The position numbers and the translations under genes were made by a program. Positions 34,698-43,288 of a DNA stretch of 64,000 nt are shown piece after piece. Positions within the stretch are counted from its first letter, which is position 1. Each line of letters begins with the position of its first letter. A model generated the notes under the pieces. The model was given only the letters and a program-made list of their open reading frames with translations. It was not told the DNA's origin and made no database searches. Source of the stretch: Pontibacter diazotrophicus (lineage in GTDB: Bacteria; Bacteroidota; Bacteroidia; Cytophagales; Hymenobacteraceae). The DNA lies in NCBI RefSeq assembly GCF_003367245.1, contig NZ_QRGR01000004.1:1-64000 (forward strand), given 5' to 3'.

Positions 34698-34724
34698 GGC
34701 GCCTTTCAAAGCGCCTTATTCTTT
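34693..34724. terminator. Bidirectional terminator overlapping a stop codon
   Basis: The stem AATAAGGCGC (34693-34702) with GCGCCTTATT (34711-34720) contains the TAA of the YdjM-like gene. It faces the convergent secreted-protein gene. Confidence 0.75.
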
Positions 34725-34738
34725 ACCTATTTTATAAG

Positions 34739-35467
34739 TTAGAGGGATTCGTAAAAAACCAACGCTTTTGCCCATCCTTCACCGGAATTTAAATCTATAT
34801 TTTGTGCGGACACATATTCCTGCACTTTATCCTGCTTATCTGGTAGGGCTTTTAACAGGGACTTTCTGTTTAATTTTACTTTAACGGCCTTTTTATCCGG
34901 TGCTATAAAATAAAAAGTTTGCGAATCTATAAGTTCGTCATATTTTCTTCCTGCACTATAACCGCCTTTAAAGTCTGCTTTAACTAATTTCTTTTCTGGC
35001 ACCATTACCAATTGCGTTCTACTGCCATCATGCATAACCAGTACAAACTGGTTAGCTAACTTTGCGTCTAGCTTTACCAAATCCGGTAAACGCCTGAAGT
35101 TATATTCCTGCTTTGTCTTGTTGTCTTCTATAACAAAACTCTCCACTTTATTAGGCTCAAGCACAAACTGCTCTCCTTTGGTATTCCGGTACAGAATATT
35201 ATTCTCATAGGCATTGTATTTTACCTCCATGTTAGCGAAGAGTTTATTACCTGTTGTAACAGTCGCCTTACTCCATTCCTCATTAAAAAATGGCGTACCC
35301 TTCACACCTTCATATCGATTGTCGTAAGTACGTATCATCGTACCAGTTTTATTGCTTCCTATATCTGCTAAGTTTCTTTCAGCATCAAGGCCAGTAGGTA
35401 CATTGGTTTGCGCAAAGGACAACTGGGTAACAAAAGCGAAGGGAAGTAGGAGCGTAAGCTTGTTCAT
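34739..35467 (-). CDS. Secreted hypothetical protein
   Basis: The 242-residue protein has a clean signal peptide (MNKLTLLLPFAFVTQLSFAQ, cut at about residue 19). The mature part contains IRTYDNRYEGVKGTPFFNEEW and a Lys-rich C-terminal half with KAVKVKLNRKSLLKALPDKQ. This pattern is common in exported Bacteroidota proteins of no known function. No catalytic motif, lipobox or sorting tail is visible. It is transcribed alone. I do not recognise a named family. Confidence 0.75.
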   Translation of the reverse strand: MNKLTLLLPFAFVTQLSFAQTNVPTGLDAERNLADIGSNKTGTMIRTYDNRYEGVKGTPFFNEEWSKATVTTGNKLFANMEVKYNAYENNILYRNTKGEQFVLEPNKVESFVIEDNKTKQEYNFRRLPDLVKLDAKLANQFVLVMHDGSRTQLVMVPEKKLVKADFKGGYSAGRKYDELIDSQTFYFIAPDKKAVKVKLNRKSLLKALPDKQDKVQEYVSAQNIDLNSGEGWAKALVFYESL

Positions 35468-35655
35468 ATCATGTAGTGAATAGGTGAAACAGCAGGTTAA
35501 TTTATCATCAAAGCAGCAAAAAGACCTCCTGAATATAGCTAAATAAACTTAATTAGAGTAGCATAAAAATTCCACTTATAGTTCCATCGAAAGAAAGGGG
35601 CTATTTAGTCCTTTTTTACGTTCTTTAAGAGGTTAAATATCTAAAATATTACACA

Positions 35656-36426
35656 ATGACACAAAACAGGTGGTCACTGACTGGTAAGAAAGCAGTTGTT
35701 ACGGGAGGTTCCAAAGGAATAGGAGCCGCTATTGTAGACGATTTTATCTCCCTGGGAGCAGAGGTACTGGCTGTAGGCCGAAAAGAGGAAGACCTGAAAC
35801 GCCTGAAAGACATGTACCCGGAGCGCTTATATGTTGTTTCTGCTGATGTAAGTACCGCAGAAGGGCGAAAAATATTAACAGATAAAGTGCAGGAACAATG
35901 GGGCACGCTGGACATTCTGGTAAACAATGCGGGAACAAATATCCGGAAGCCTACTGCGGAATATACACCAGAAGAGTATGATTTTGTAATGGATACCAAC
36001 CTGCGATCGGCTTTTGACTTAAACCGCCAGCTATACCCGTTGCTCCAAAAGTCCGGTCAGGCAAATATCATCCATGTTTCCTCGGTGGCAGGCTTGGTTC
36101 ATGTGCGCACCGGCAGCATCTATGGTATGACAAAAGCCGCCATGAACCAGTTAACACGCAACCTAGCTGCTGAATGGGCCAAGGATGGCATACGCGTGAA
36201 TGCAGTTGCCCCTTGGTATATCAGCACACCGCTGGCACAGACAGTGCTCCAGAACCAGGAGTTCTATGACTCAGTTGTGAGCAGAACTCCGATGCAGCAG
36301 GTCGGAAAACCAGAAGATGTAGCCGGTGCTGTTTCCTTTCTCTGTATGCCTGCTGCGGCTTATATCACCGGGCAGACCCTGGCGGTTGACGGTGGTTTTA
36401 CCATCAATGGCTTCCATCCTCTGTAA
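35656..36426 (+). CDS. SDR family oxidoreductase (tropinone-reductase-like)
   Basis: The 256-residue classical SDR probably uses NAD(P). Motifs are TGGSKGIG (about residue 17), NNAGTN, the catalytic Ser in HVSSVAG and [10 protein letters not shown], and the C-terminal [17 protein letters not shown]. This resembles tropinone-reductase-like or glucose-dehydrogenase-like members. Without a neighbouring pathway the substrate is open. Monocistronic with a terminator candidate 92 bp downstream. Confidence 0.9.
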   Translation: MTQNRWSLTGKKAVVTGGSKGIGAAIVDDFISLGAEVLAVGRKEEDLKRLKDMYPERLYVVSADVSTAEGRKILTDKVQEQWGTLDILVNNAGTNIRKPTAEYTPEEYDFVMDTNLRSAFDLNRQLYPLLQKSGQANIIHVSSVAGLVHVRTGSIYGMTKAAMNQLTRNLAAEWAKDGIRVNAVAPWYISTPLAQTVLQNQEFYDSVVSRTPMQQVGKPEDVAGAVSFLCMPAAAYITGQTLAVDGGFTINGFHPL

Positions 36427-36495
36427 ATGGCCAACAGGCAAGGTATAAGGCAGAAAGTACCTGTAAATTTACTGGATATTTAAAGCAAATTTGAT

Positions 36496-36503
36496 TACTT
36501 TTG
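36496..36503 (+). promoter_or_regulatory. Candidate -7 box before the small lipoprotein gene
   Basis: TACTTTTG fits TAnnTTTG exactly and would start RNA near 36510, just upstream of the hairpin at 36519-36547. No clear -33 partner. Confidence 0.4.
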
Positions 36504-36518
36504 TAGGATATGGAATGG

Positions 36519-36547
36519 AGAGCCTGCTGTAGTAGCAGGCTCTTTTT
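36519..36547 (+). terminator. Hairpin with T-run between SDR and the small lipoprotein gene
   Basis: A perfect 10-bp stem AGAGCCTGCT / AGCAGGCTCT is followed by TTTTT. It ends the SDR transcript, or, if the box at 36496 is a real promoter, sits in the leader of the lipoprotein gene. Confidence 0.75.
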
Positions 36548-36558
36548 AACCTAAAAAT

Positions 36559-36801
36559 ATGGCTACACCCAGACTGCTGATTATTCTCCTGATTGCATTC
36601 CTTTCTGCTTCCGTAATTTCGTGTAAACCAGCTTGTCCTATTGCCTCCTGCCAGGTGCGCATGGTGCATCCGCATGGCGAGCAGGATTATAGAGGGCAGC
36701 CTATCTGGAAAAAACAAAACCCTAAAATGGGGCAGAAGCTTCCGAAAACATCCAAGGAAACGGTGCCAAACAGGAAGGACAACAGTAGAAATAAGAACTA
36801 G
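36559..36801 (+). CDS. Small basic lipoprotein, hypothetical (80 aa)
   Basis: The 80-residue protein has a lipoprotein signal (LLIILLIAFLSASVISC, Cys22). The mature part is short, Lys/Arg-rich and has CPIASCQVRMVHPHG (two Cys and two His) followed by YRGQPIWKKQNPKMGQK. The Cys/His block hints at a metal site or a disulfide. Similar small lipoproteins occur, from memory, in Hymenobacteraceae, which supports it being real. It lies 80 bp upstream of gyrA on the same strand. Function unknown. Confidence 0.65.
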   Translation: MATPRLLIILLIAFLSASVISCKPACPIASCQVRMVHPHGEQDYRGQPIWKKQNPKMGQKLPKTSKETVPNRKDNSRNKN

Positions 36802-36881
36802 CCTATATAGCTGTTAGAGCATTTTTGCCTAAATTGCCTGAATTTATCAACCAACCAAAACACAAACATTAGATTTTAGAC

Positions 36882-39452
36882 ATGATCGAAGGCGAACGAA
36901 TAATACCGATCAACATTGAAGACGAGATGCGCGGTGCGTATATCGACTACTCAATGTCTGTTATCATTTCAAGAGCCTTACCCGACGTTCGGGACGGACT
37001 GAAGCCTGTGCACCGCCGCGTGCTGTATGGTATGTCCGAACTGGGGGTATCTTATAACAAAGCGTATAAAAAATCGGCCAGAATAGTAGGAGAGGTGCTG
37101 GGTAAATACCACCCGCACGGTGACTCTTCTGTATATGAAACCATGGTGCGTATGGCCCAGGAATGGTCGTTGCGCTACCCGCTGGTAGATGGCCAGGGAA
37201 ACTACGGTTCCATAGACGGTGACTCACCGGCTGCCATGCGTTACACGGAGGCGCGCCTCAAGCGTATGGCCGATGAACTGCTGGCTGATCTGGATAAGAA
37301 CACCGTAGACTTTGTGCCCAACTTTGATGACTCCCTGAAAGAGCCATCTGTAATGCCTGCCAAGTTTCCGAACCTGCTCGTAAACGGAACTTCCGGTATT
37401 GCGGTAGGTATGGCTACGAACATGGCGCCACATAACCTGACAGAGGTGGTGAACGGTACCATCGCCTACATTGAAAATAATGAAATCACCATTGCTGAAC
37501 TGATGCAGTACATTACTGCCCCGGACTTCCCGACAGGTGGTATCATTCATGGATACGATGGGGTGAAGTCTGCTTTTGAAACAGGTCGGGGACGTGTGCT
37601 GATGCGTGGCCGTGCCAACTTCGAAACAACACCTTCCGGTAAGGAGCAAATCATAGTAACAGAGATTCCTTACATGGTAAACAAGGCAACGTTGATTGAG
37701 AAAACGGCTGGTCTTGTAAATGATAAGAAAATTGAAGGTATAGCTGATCTACGTGATGAATCTGACCGCGACGGTTTACGCATTGTATACGACCTGAAGC
37801 GTGATGCTATTCCGAACGTGGTACTGAACAACCTGTATAAATACACGGCGCTACAGTCTTCTTTTGGTGTAAACAACGTGGCTCTGGTGAAAGGCCGCCC
37901 GATGACGCTGAACCTGAAGGAGCTGATTCATTACTTTGTGGAGCATCGCCACGAGGTAGTAATCCGCCGCACGCAGTATGAACTGGATGAAGCAAAGAAG
38001 CGGGCACATATTTTAGAAGGCTTGCTGATAGCGCTGGATAACCTCGATGAGGTGATCAACCTCATTCGTTCATCCCGAGATCCGGAAATTGCACGCAATG
38101 GCTTGATAGAGCGCTTTGGCCTGTCTGAACTTCAGGCACGTGCAATCCTGGATATGCGTTTGCAGCGCCTGACAGGTTTGGAGCGTGACAAAATTCAGCA
38201 GGAATTTCAGGAGATAATGAAGCTGATCGATTATTTGACGTCTATCCTGAACGATGAAGGTCTGCGCATGCAGATCATCAAAGATGAGCTGATTGAAATC
38301 AGGGATCGATACGGAGACGAACGCCGCACCGGCATTGAAGCCAGCACCGGCGATATTTCTTACGAGGACATGATCCCGGAAGAAAACATGGTGATCACCA
38401 TTTCGCATGAAGGATATATTAAGCGTACTTCCCTTAGCGAATACCGCAGCCAGAGCCGTGGAGGCGTAGGCTCAAGAGGAGTGGCCGCATCAAAGGAGAG
38501 TGATTTTACAGAACATCTCTTTATTGCCAACACGCACCATCACATGCTGTTCTTTACAGAATCCGGTCGTGTATTCTGGCTAAAAGTATATGAACTGCCA
38601 GAAGGAGGGAAGACGACTAAAGGACGCGCTATCCAGAACCTGATACAGATTGAGAAAGAGGATAATGTGCGTGCTGTACTGAATGTACGCGACCTCAAGA
38701 ATGAGGATTATGTACTCAATCACAATCTTGTGTTTATCACGGAGAAGGGCACCATCAAGAAAACGGCTCTGGAGGCATATTCACGCCCCCGTACAAACGG
38801 TATAAATGCCATTTCTATTAACGATGGAGACCGTCTGCTGGATGTGCAGCTGACAAACGGCAGCAGCGAGATTGTTATCGCGCTGGAATCCGGACGTGCC
38901 ATTCGCTTTAACGAAACACAGGTTCGTGGAATGGGACGCAACGCTGCAGGTGTTCGCGCCGTAACACTTGGCGGACCCGATGACAAGGTAATTGGTATGG
39001 TTTGTGTAACAGATGAGAACACAGAACTATTAGTGGTTTCAGAGAATGGCTTCGGCAAACGCTCTCTTTTAGAAGAGTACCGCATCACAAACCGTGGCGG
39101 TAAAGGAGTGAAGGCCATGAACATTACTGACAAAACAGGTAAGCTGATTGCCATTAAAGGTGTGATAGACACGGACGACCTGATGATCATCAACCGCTCC
39201 GGCATCACTATCAGGTTACGTGTGGCAGATCTGCGCGTAATCGGTCGAGCCACACAAGGTGTTCGCCTGATTAAGCTAAATGAGAACGACCAGATTTCTT
39301 CGGTAGCAAAAGTGGAGAAGGAAAACGAGGAGGAAATTGTGGAAGCAGTGCTGGAACAGTCAGAACTGGCGCCGGAAGAATCGCTCAAACCAGATGAAAT
39401 GATTGATCCTGAAAAGACTGAAGACACTCCGGAAGATACGGAAGAAATATAA
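36882..39452 (+). CDS. gyrA: DNA gyrase subunit A
   Basis: The 856-residue breakage-reunion subunit of gyrase introduces negative supercoils with GyrB. It opens with the [31 protein letters not shown] region. The quinolone-resistance-determining region has [18 protein letters not shown], with Ser and Glu at the positions of E. coli S83 and D87, so no obvious resistance change. Catalytic Tyr121 lies in AMRYTEARL. The C-terminal beta-pinwheel has six blades; the GyrA-box is QSRGGVG, a variant of QRRGGKG. An acidic tail ends the chain. gyrB is not in the window. Confidence 0.97.
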   Translation: MIEGERIIPINIEDEMRGAYIDYSMSVIISRALPDVRDGLKPVHRRVLYGMSELGVSYNKAYKKSARIVGEVLGKYHPHGDSSVYETMVRMAQEWSLRYPLVDGQGNYGSIDGDSPAAMRYTEARLKRMADELLADLDKNTVDFVPNFDDSLKEPSVMPAKFPNLLVNGTSGIAVGMATNMAPHNLTEVVNGTIAYIENNEITIAELMQYITAPDFPTGGIIHGYDGVKSAFETGRGRVLMRGRANFETTPSGKEQIIVTEIPYMVNKATLIEKTAGLVNDKKIEGIADLRDESDRDGLRIVYDLKRDAIPNVVLNNLYKYTALQSSFGVNNVALVKGRPMTLNLKELIHYFVEHRHEVVIRRTQYELDEAKKRAHILEGLLIALDNLDEVINLIRSSRDPEIARNGLIERFGLSELQARAILDMRLQRLTGLERDKIQQEFQEIMKLIDYLTSILNDEGLRMQIIKDELIEIRDRYGDERRTGIEASTGDISYEDMIPEENMVITISHEGYIKRTSLSEYRSQSRGGVGSRGVAASKESDFTEHLFIANTHHHMLFFTESGRVFWLKVYELPEGGKTTKGRAIQNLIQIEKEDNVRAVLNVRDLKNEDYVLNHNLVFITEKGTIKKTALEAYSRPRTNGINAISINDGDRLLDVQLTNGSSEIVIALESGRAIRFNETQVRGMGRNAAGVRAVTLGGPDDKVIGMVCVTDENTELLVVSENGFGKRSLLEEYRITNRGGKGVKAMNITDKTGKLIAIKGVIDTDDLMIINRSGITIRLRVADLRVIGRATQGVRLIKLNENDQISSVAKVEKENEEEIVEAVLEQSELAPEESLKPDEMIDPEKTEDTPEDTEEI

Positions 39453-39526
39453 GTTTTTTTAGTAAACGAACTAATTCACAAAGATTTAACGTTACACAAA
39501 CAATCACAAACCATTCAAATTTAAGT

Positions 39527-40660
39527 ATGAAAAAAATACTTTTAACAGCCTTGGCAGCCGCAAGCATTTCGGTAGCAAGTGCACAAAACTCGGCCGTGAA
39601 CAGCGCCATCTTGAATCACAAGAACGGTACGTTGGACAAAGCCCAGGAAAGTATCGACAAGGCCATCGAGCACAAAAAAACCAAGGATAAAGCAAAAACC
39701 TGGTTTTACCGTGGTGTTATTTACCAGGACATGATCGGCAACCCGATTTATGGTAAAATGGCAGATGACAACACTCCAACTCTAGTACTGGAATCATTTG
39801 ATAAAGCGGTAGAGTTAGATGGTGGCAACGGCGAATTTGCCAAGCAGGTACCTGAGCGTAAGGAGCAGCTTTATGGCCAGGTGCTGAACCAGGCGGTGGA
39901 ATTCCACAACAACCAGGACTGGGAGAATGCTATTGAGAAGTATCAACTGGCAAGCAAAATCAGCCCTACAGATACAACAGCAGTATTATATGCTGCTTAT
40001 GCCTCAACTGCAAACCAGGATTATCCTGCTGCAATTGGTTTTTATGACAACCTGATTGAAATGGGCCACACAACAGAAGATGTTTACAAGAACAAAATTC
40101 AGTTGATGCAGGCTACTGAAGCTTCTGACGAGGAAGTCATGAATGCATTAGCTTCTGGCTTAGAGAAGCAGCCAAACAGCGTTTACCTGATGCAGGAAGA
40201 ACTTCGTTATTACCTGAAGAACGACCGTGCCGAGGAAGCAATGGATAAGCTGGACAAAGCTATAGCAGCAGACCCTAGCAACGCCAGCCTTTTAGCAGTA
40301 AAAGGAAACCTGTTAGAGCGTAAGAAGGATTTGGATGGTGCGACGGCAATCTATAAGAAAGCCATTGAAATTGAGCCTAATAACTTTGATGCTAACTACA
40401 ATCTGGGCGTTTTAGAGTTTAACAAAGGTGCTGATGTAAACAACAGAGCAGCTAAAATGGATTATGCTACTTACCAGAAGAAAGGTAAAGCCCTTGAAAA
40501 TGAGGCGAAGAAGCATTACCAGGCTGCAGTGCCGTATTTCGAAAAGGCACTTGAGATTCAGCCTAAAGACGAGGCTACCATGCAGAACCTTGTGAAGCTT
40601 TACACAAGACTTGAGCGCAAAGCCGATGCTGAGAAAATCAGCGCCATGATGAACAACTAA
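39527..40660 (+). CDS. Secreted tetratricopeptide-repeat protein
   Basis: The 377-residue protein has a signal peptide (MKKILLTALAAASISVASAQ) and a mature chain made of helical TPR-type repeats. The consensus is visible in NALASGLEKQPNSVYL and in a stretch around 255-310 (AIAADPSNASLLAVKGNLLE, then AIEIEPNNFDANYNLGVLEF). A last repeat is near the end (YFEKALEIQPKDEATMQNLV). It is probably a periplasmic or surface scaffold. It is 74 bp after gyrA, so readthrough is possible, and is followed by a strong terminator. Confidence 0.9.
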   Translation: MKKILLTALAAASISVASAQNSAVNSAILNHKNGTLDKAQESIDKAIEHKKTKDKAKTWFYRGVIYQDMIGNPIYGKMADDNTPTLVLESFDKAVELDGGNGEFAKQVPERKEQLYGQVLNQAVEFHNNQDWENAIEKYQLASKISPTDTTAVLYAAYASTANQDYPAAIGFYDNLIEMGHTTEDVYKNKIQLMQATEASDEEVMNALASGLEKQPNSVYLMQEELRYYLKNDRAEEAMDKLDKAIAADPSNASLLAVKGNLLERKKDLDGATAIYKKAIEIEPNNFDANYNLGVLEFNKGADVNNRAAKMDYATYQKKGKALENEAKKHYQAAVPYFEKALEIQPKDEATMQNLVKLYTRLERKADAEKISAMMNN

Positions 40661-40679
40661 GATTTAACTAGTCTATATC

Positions 40680-40712
40680 AAAAAAGGAAAGCTATATAGC
40701 TTTCCTTTTTTT
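40680..40712. terminator. Terminator after the TPR gene
   Basis: The stem AAAAAAGGAAAGC / GCTTTCCTTTTTT has a short TATATA loop and a T-run. Confidence 0.85.
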
Positions 40713-41214
40713 GTTTTAATTACATTTATCATAAGTTAAGATAGAGAATGCTGTAGAAAGAAGATACAGTGTCTTATATCTAAACACTACTTAACATAAT
40801 ATAAATTATAAGACTTATAATATACGATGTAAATCATCTATTTTAAGTGTCACATATAATATACTTTATGTTAAATAGCGACAACTGTCACAAGCAGCAA
40901 CTCAATTAGTCATAAAGATTGTTTTTGTTTGAAGTATAGAAATACGGTGAGACTTAGAAACACCATTAGTGAAAATATTTTAATTATCTCGTAAGTTTTC
41001 ATTGCTGCAAAATCAGAAACAAGTTCTATGATAATTGCAGTGAGCAGAAACAGATAAAGCAGAACTGTCGGTAAAGTAATTTTCATTATCGTGTTGTTTT
41101 ATTTGCGAGACATCTCTTTTAATTTCAAAGCTGCTCCGTACAGCATGTATCTCTTTTCTTACAGGCTCAGTTAGTTAATGTTGCATAATAATTTCAGCTG
41201 TTAATATTATAGTT
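40713..41214. other. Intergenic region containing one small membrane protein gene
   Basis: This AT-rich 502-bp gap holds the 58-residue ORF (40910-41086, minus). The remainder (40713-40909 and 41087-41214) shows nothing else coding and no strong hairpin. Confidence 0.6.
40910..41086 (-). CDS. Small two-helix membrane protein (58 aa), hypothetical
   Basis: A complete ATG-to-TGA frame encodes 58 residues with two hydrophobic segments: about 5-25 (LPTVLLYLFLLTAIIIELVS) and 35-52 (IKIFSLMVFLSLTVFLYF). They are separated by a short charged loop (DFAAMKTYE) and followed by a basic tail KQKQSL. This is a believable hairpin membrane protein. I do not know a family name. It is alone on the minus strand, downstream of a thioredoxin-fold gene. 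Confidence 0.6.
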   Translation of the reverse strand: MKITLPTVLLYLFLLTAIIIELVSDFAAMKTYEIIKIFSLMVFLSLTVFLYFKQKQSL

Positions 41215-42624
41215 TTACAGCGATCTGTTTTTGATTTTAATTAACTCTTGTTGCAGGTGCTCTGTGTGCGTGTGCGCGTTTTCAGTACGTGCCATTTCAA
41301 CTGCTTTTTCCTGCATAGCTTCCGCTTCAGTATAAAATTCCAACTTGTATAGCAAATGTGCCAGCGTGTCATAATAACCTGAATTCGGTGCTAATTCTAC
41401 GGCACGTTTGCTCCAACTTAAGGCCCGGGTTAAATAGCGGTTATTTGTTGTGCCGGTCCTGTAAACGGCATATGCCGAATTGTTCAGCATCATCAGGTGA
41501 CTCCTGCCAGCGTTGGGCTGAGCTCCTGTTCTCATATACGCCCGTTGATGCACCTGCACGGAGTCGCTGTTAGGTTTGTTTTGGCTTAGAAGCCTCATTC
41601 TGTCCCGGCTGGCTGCCATCGCAGCGCTGTCTGCTGCCAGCATTTGCTCTACAGAATCAACAGGCACCCCCATATAATACTCGTCTACATAGGAAACCAG
41701 CAATTGCAGGTATTGTGCTGTATCTCCGGTACTATTGTAAAACCGCATCATGTTGTTCTGAAATGTCATATTTCCACGCTTATAGTCAGTAGTATAAGTG
41801 CCACGGGCAAAAGAAGCTCCTTTATAAGCCAAATCCCGATCTCTTTTCGCGATTGCTTCCTCCATTGTGTTGCTGATGATCAGGTTGTTAATGCTGATGC
41901 GCTCCTGTAGCGGCAATGTAGTATACAGGCTATCTACAAGTTTCTGGTTGAAGCGAGCACGTTTAAAAGCTTTGCTATCTACATGTGGCCCTTGCTGATG
42001 TATGAAGACAACTTCAGCAAAAGAATTAAAAGCTTTGGCTGGTAAGGCATCCACGTAAACGTTTAGTAGCACCTGCTCTACTGTTAATCCTAATTCATTG
42101 AGAAGCAAGATGTAACTTTTGATAAAATCAGCATCCCTCCTGCCCGCTACAAGCTCCCGCTGATAATAACTCACACTTTTGTTGGCGGCTTTTCTCTGCT
42201 TAAACTCCTCTATATCACTCAGGTATCGTTCAACACTTGTAGTTGTAGAACCCTGCCTATAAACTAATCCTCCATCAGAATCAAAATACAGGTAAGTAGG
42301 ATACTGCTGCACATTATACTGCTGTTGCATCTGACGGGCCAGAGCGGAGCCATAAGGAGCCTTCACATTCAGAAATTCCTTGTTGAGAATGCCCGTAACA
42401 GCTGGATCATATAAGCCGGAATCTGTCCATGCCTTTCTTGCCTCTTCAGATAAATTTGGAGAAACATGAGGCCGTGATTCTACCAGAATAAAAACAGGTT
42501 TACCTGTCCTTTTTGCCTTTGCCATCACTTCGGGCAGGGCATCATTTTCAAACTGAATCTGCTGGCTATAACTGAAGCGGATGATTAGCAGAAGAAAAAA
42601 GCAAATAGTAAGTAAAGTTTTCAT
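41215..42624 (-). CDS. Secreted thioredoxin-fold protein without cysteines, with helical C-terminal repeats
   Basis: The 469-residue protein, from the ATG at 42624, has a signal peptide (MKTLLTICFFLLLIIRFSYS). Its thioredoxin-like domain (about 25-150) has GKPVFILVESRPHVSPNLSEEA where a CxxC would stand, and cis-Pro-like QQYPTYLYFD. The mature chain contains no cysteine at all. The C-terminal half is helical and TPR-like (RALSWSKRAVELAPNSGYYD, then LYKLEFYTEAEAMQEKAVEM). So it is unlikely to be a redox enzyme and more likely a periplasmic binding or chaperone-type protein. The frame is open to 42702, but that extension is not signal-like. Confidence 0.8.
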   Translation of the reverse strand: MKTLLTICFFLLLIIRFSYSQQIQFENDALPEVMAKAKRTGKPVFILVESRPHVSPNLSEEARKAWTDSGLYDPAVTGILNKEFLNVKAPYGSALARQMQQQYNVQQYPTYLYFDSDGGLVYRQGSTTTSVERYLSDIEEFKQRKAANKSVSYYQRELVAGRRDADFIKSYILLLNELGLTVEQVLLNVYVDALPAKAFNSFAEVVFIHQQGPHVDSKAFKRARFNQKLVDSLYTTLPLQERISINNLIISNTMEEAIAKRDRDLAYKGASFARGTYTTDYKRGNMTFQNNMMRFYNSTGDTAQYLQLLVSYVDEYYMGVPVDSVEQMLAADSAAMAASRDRMRLLSQNKPNSDSVQVHQRAYMRTGAQPNAGRSHLMMLNNSAYAVYRTGTTNNRYLTRALSWSKRAVELAPNSGYYDTLAHLLYKLEFYTEAEAMQEKAVEMARTENAHTHTEHLQQELIKIKNRSL

Positions 42625-42803
42625 GTGTAGCTTAAGGAGGTGTAGCAATAGATTTATATGGTAATATATGGAAATTATATATAAATCACTTCTTATTACC
42701 ATTGTTTAAACTTTTACAATTGGCAGGAGTATCAATATAAGGAGTCTTTTATTTAGTCATCCACCTTAAACAAATCTTAACCAACCAGTAAAACTTAAAA
42801 CTT

Positions 42804-43205
42804 ATGGGAATAACATTAGAACAGGCGCAAGCAGCTGTAAACGCAGCCAAAGAGAAAGCACAGGAACTAGACCTGAAAATGAACATCGCATTGGTAGACC
42901 CTGGTGCTAACTTAACAGCCTTCGCACGTATGGATGGTGCCTGGCTCGGATCTATTGATATTGCGGTAAAAAAGGCCAGAACAGCCCGCTTCTTTGACAT
43001 GCCGACCGGCGACTTAGGTCAGGCGTCGCAGCCAGGCGGCTCACTCTATAACATTGAACACTCCAATGGTGGTTTAATTACGTTTCCGGGAGGCATTCCG
43101 ATCAAAGACGGCAACGGAGAAATTATTGGTGCTATTGGCGTGTCTGGCAGCACAGTCGAGAACGATCACACAGTGGCCGAAGCCGGCATGAACGCTGTAA
43201 AATAA
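42804..43205 (+). CDS. GlcG/HbpS family protein (heme-binding type)
   Basis: The 133-residue single-domain protein matches the GlcG/HbpS (DUF336) family. [20 protein letters not shown], the core [29 protein letters not shown] (positions about 27-55) and [20 protein letters not shown] are the family's blocks. No signal peptide, so it is cytosolic, unlike exported HbpS. Members bind heme or act near glycolate or diol metabolism, but the role here is not clear. Terminator follows directly. Confidence 0.88.
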   Translation: MGITLEQAQAAVNAAKEKAQELDLKMNIALVDPGANLTAFARMDGAWLGSIDIAVKKARTARFFDMPTGDLGQASQPGGSLYNIEHSNGGLITFPGGIPIKDGNGEIIGAIGVSGSTVENDHTVAEAGMNAVK

Positions 43206-43227
43206 GTTAACGAATCAATTACATAAT

Positions 43228-43266
43228 AAAAAAGGAGTCGCAGCATATGGCCGCGACTCCTTTTTT
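43228..43266. terminator. Bidirectional terminator between GlcG-like and gapN genes
   Basis: A 14-bp stem AAAAAAGGAGTCGC with its complement ends in a T-run. It separates convergent genes. Confidence 0.85.
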
Positions 43267-43288
43267 ATTGTATAGTATATCCTGTTCT

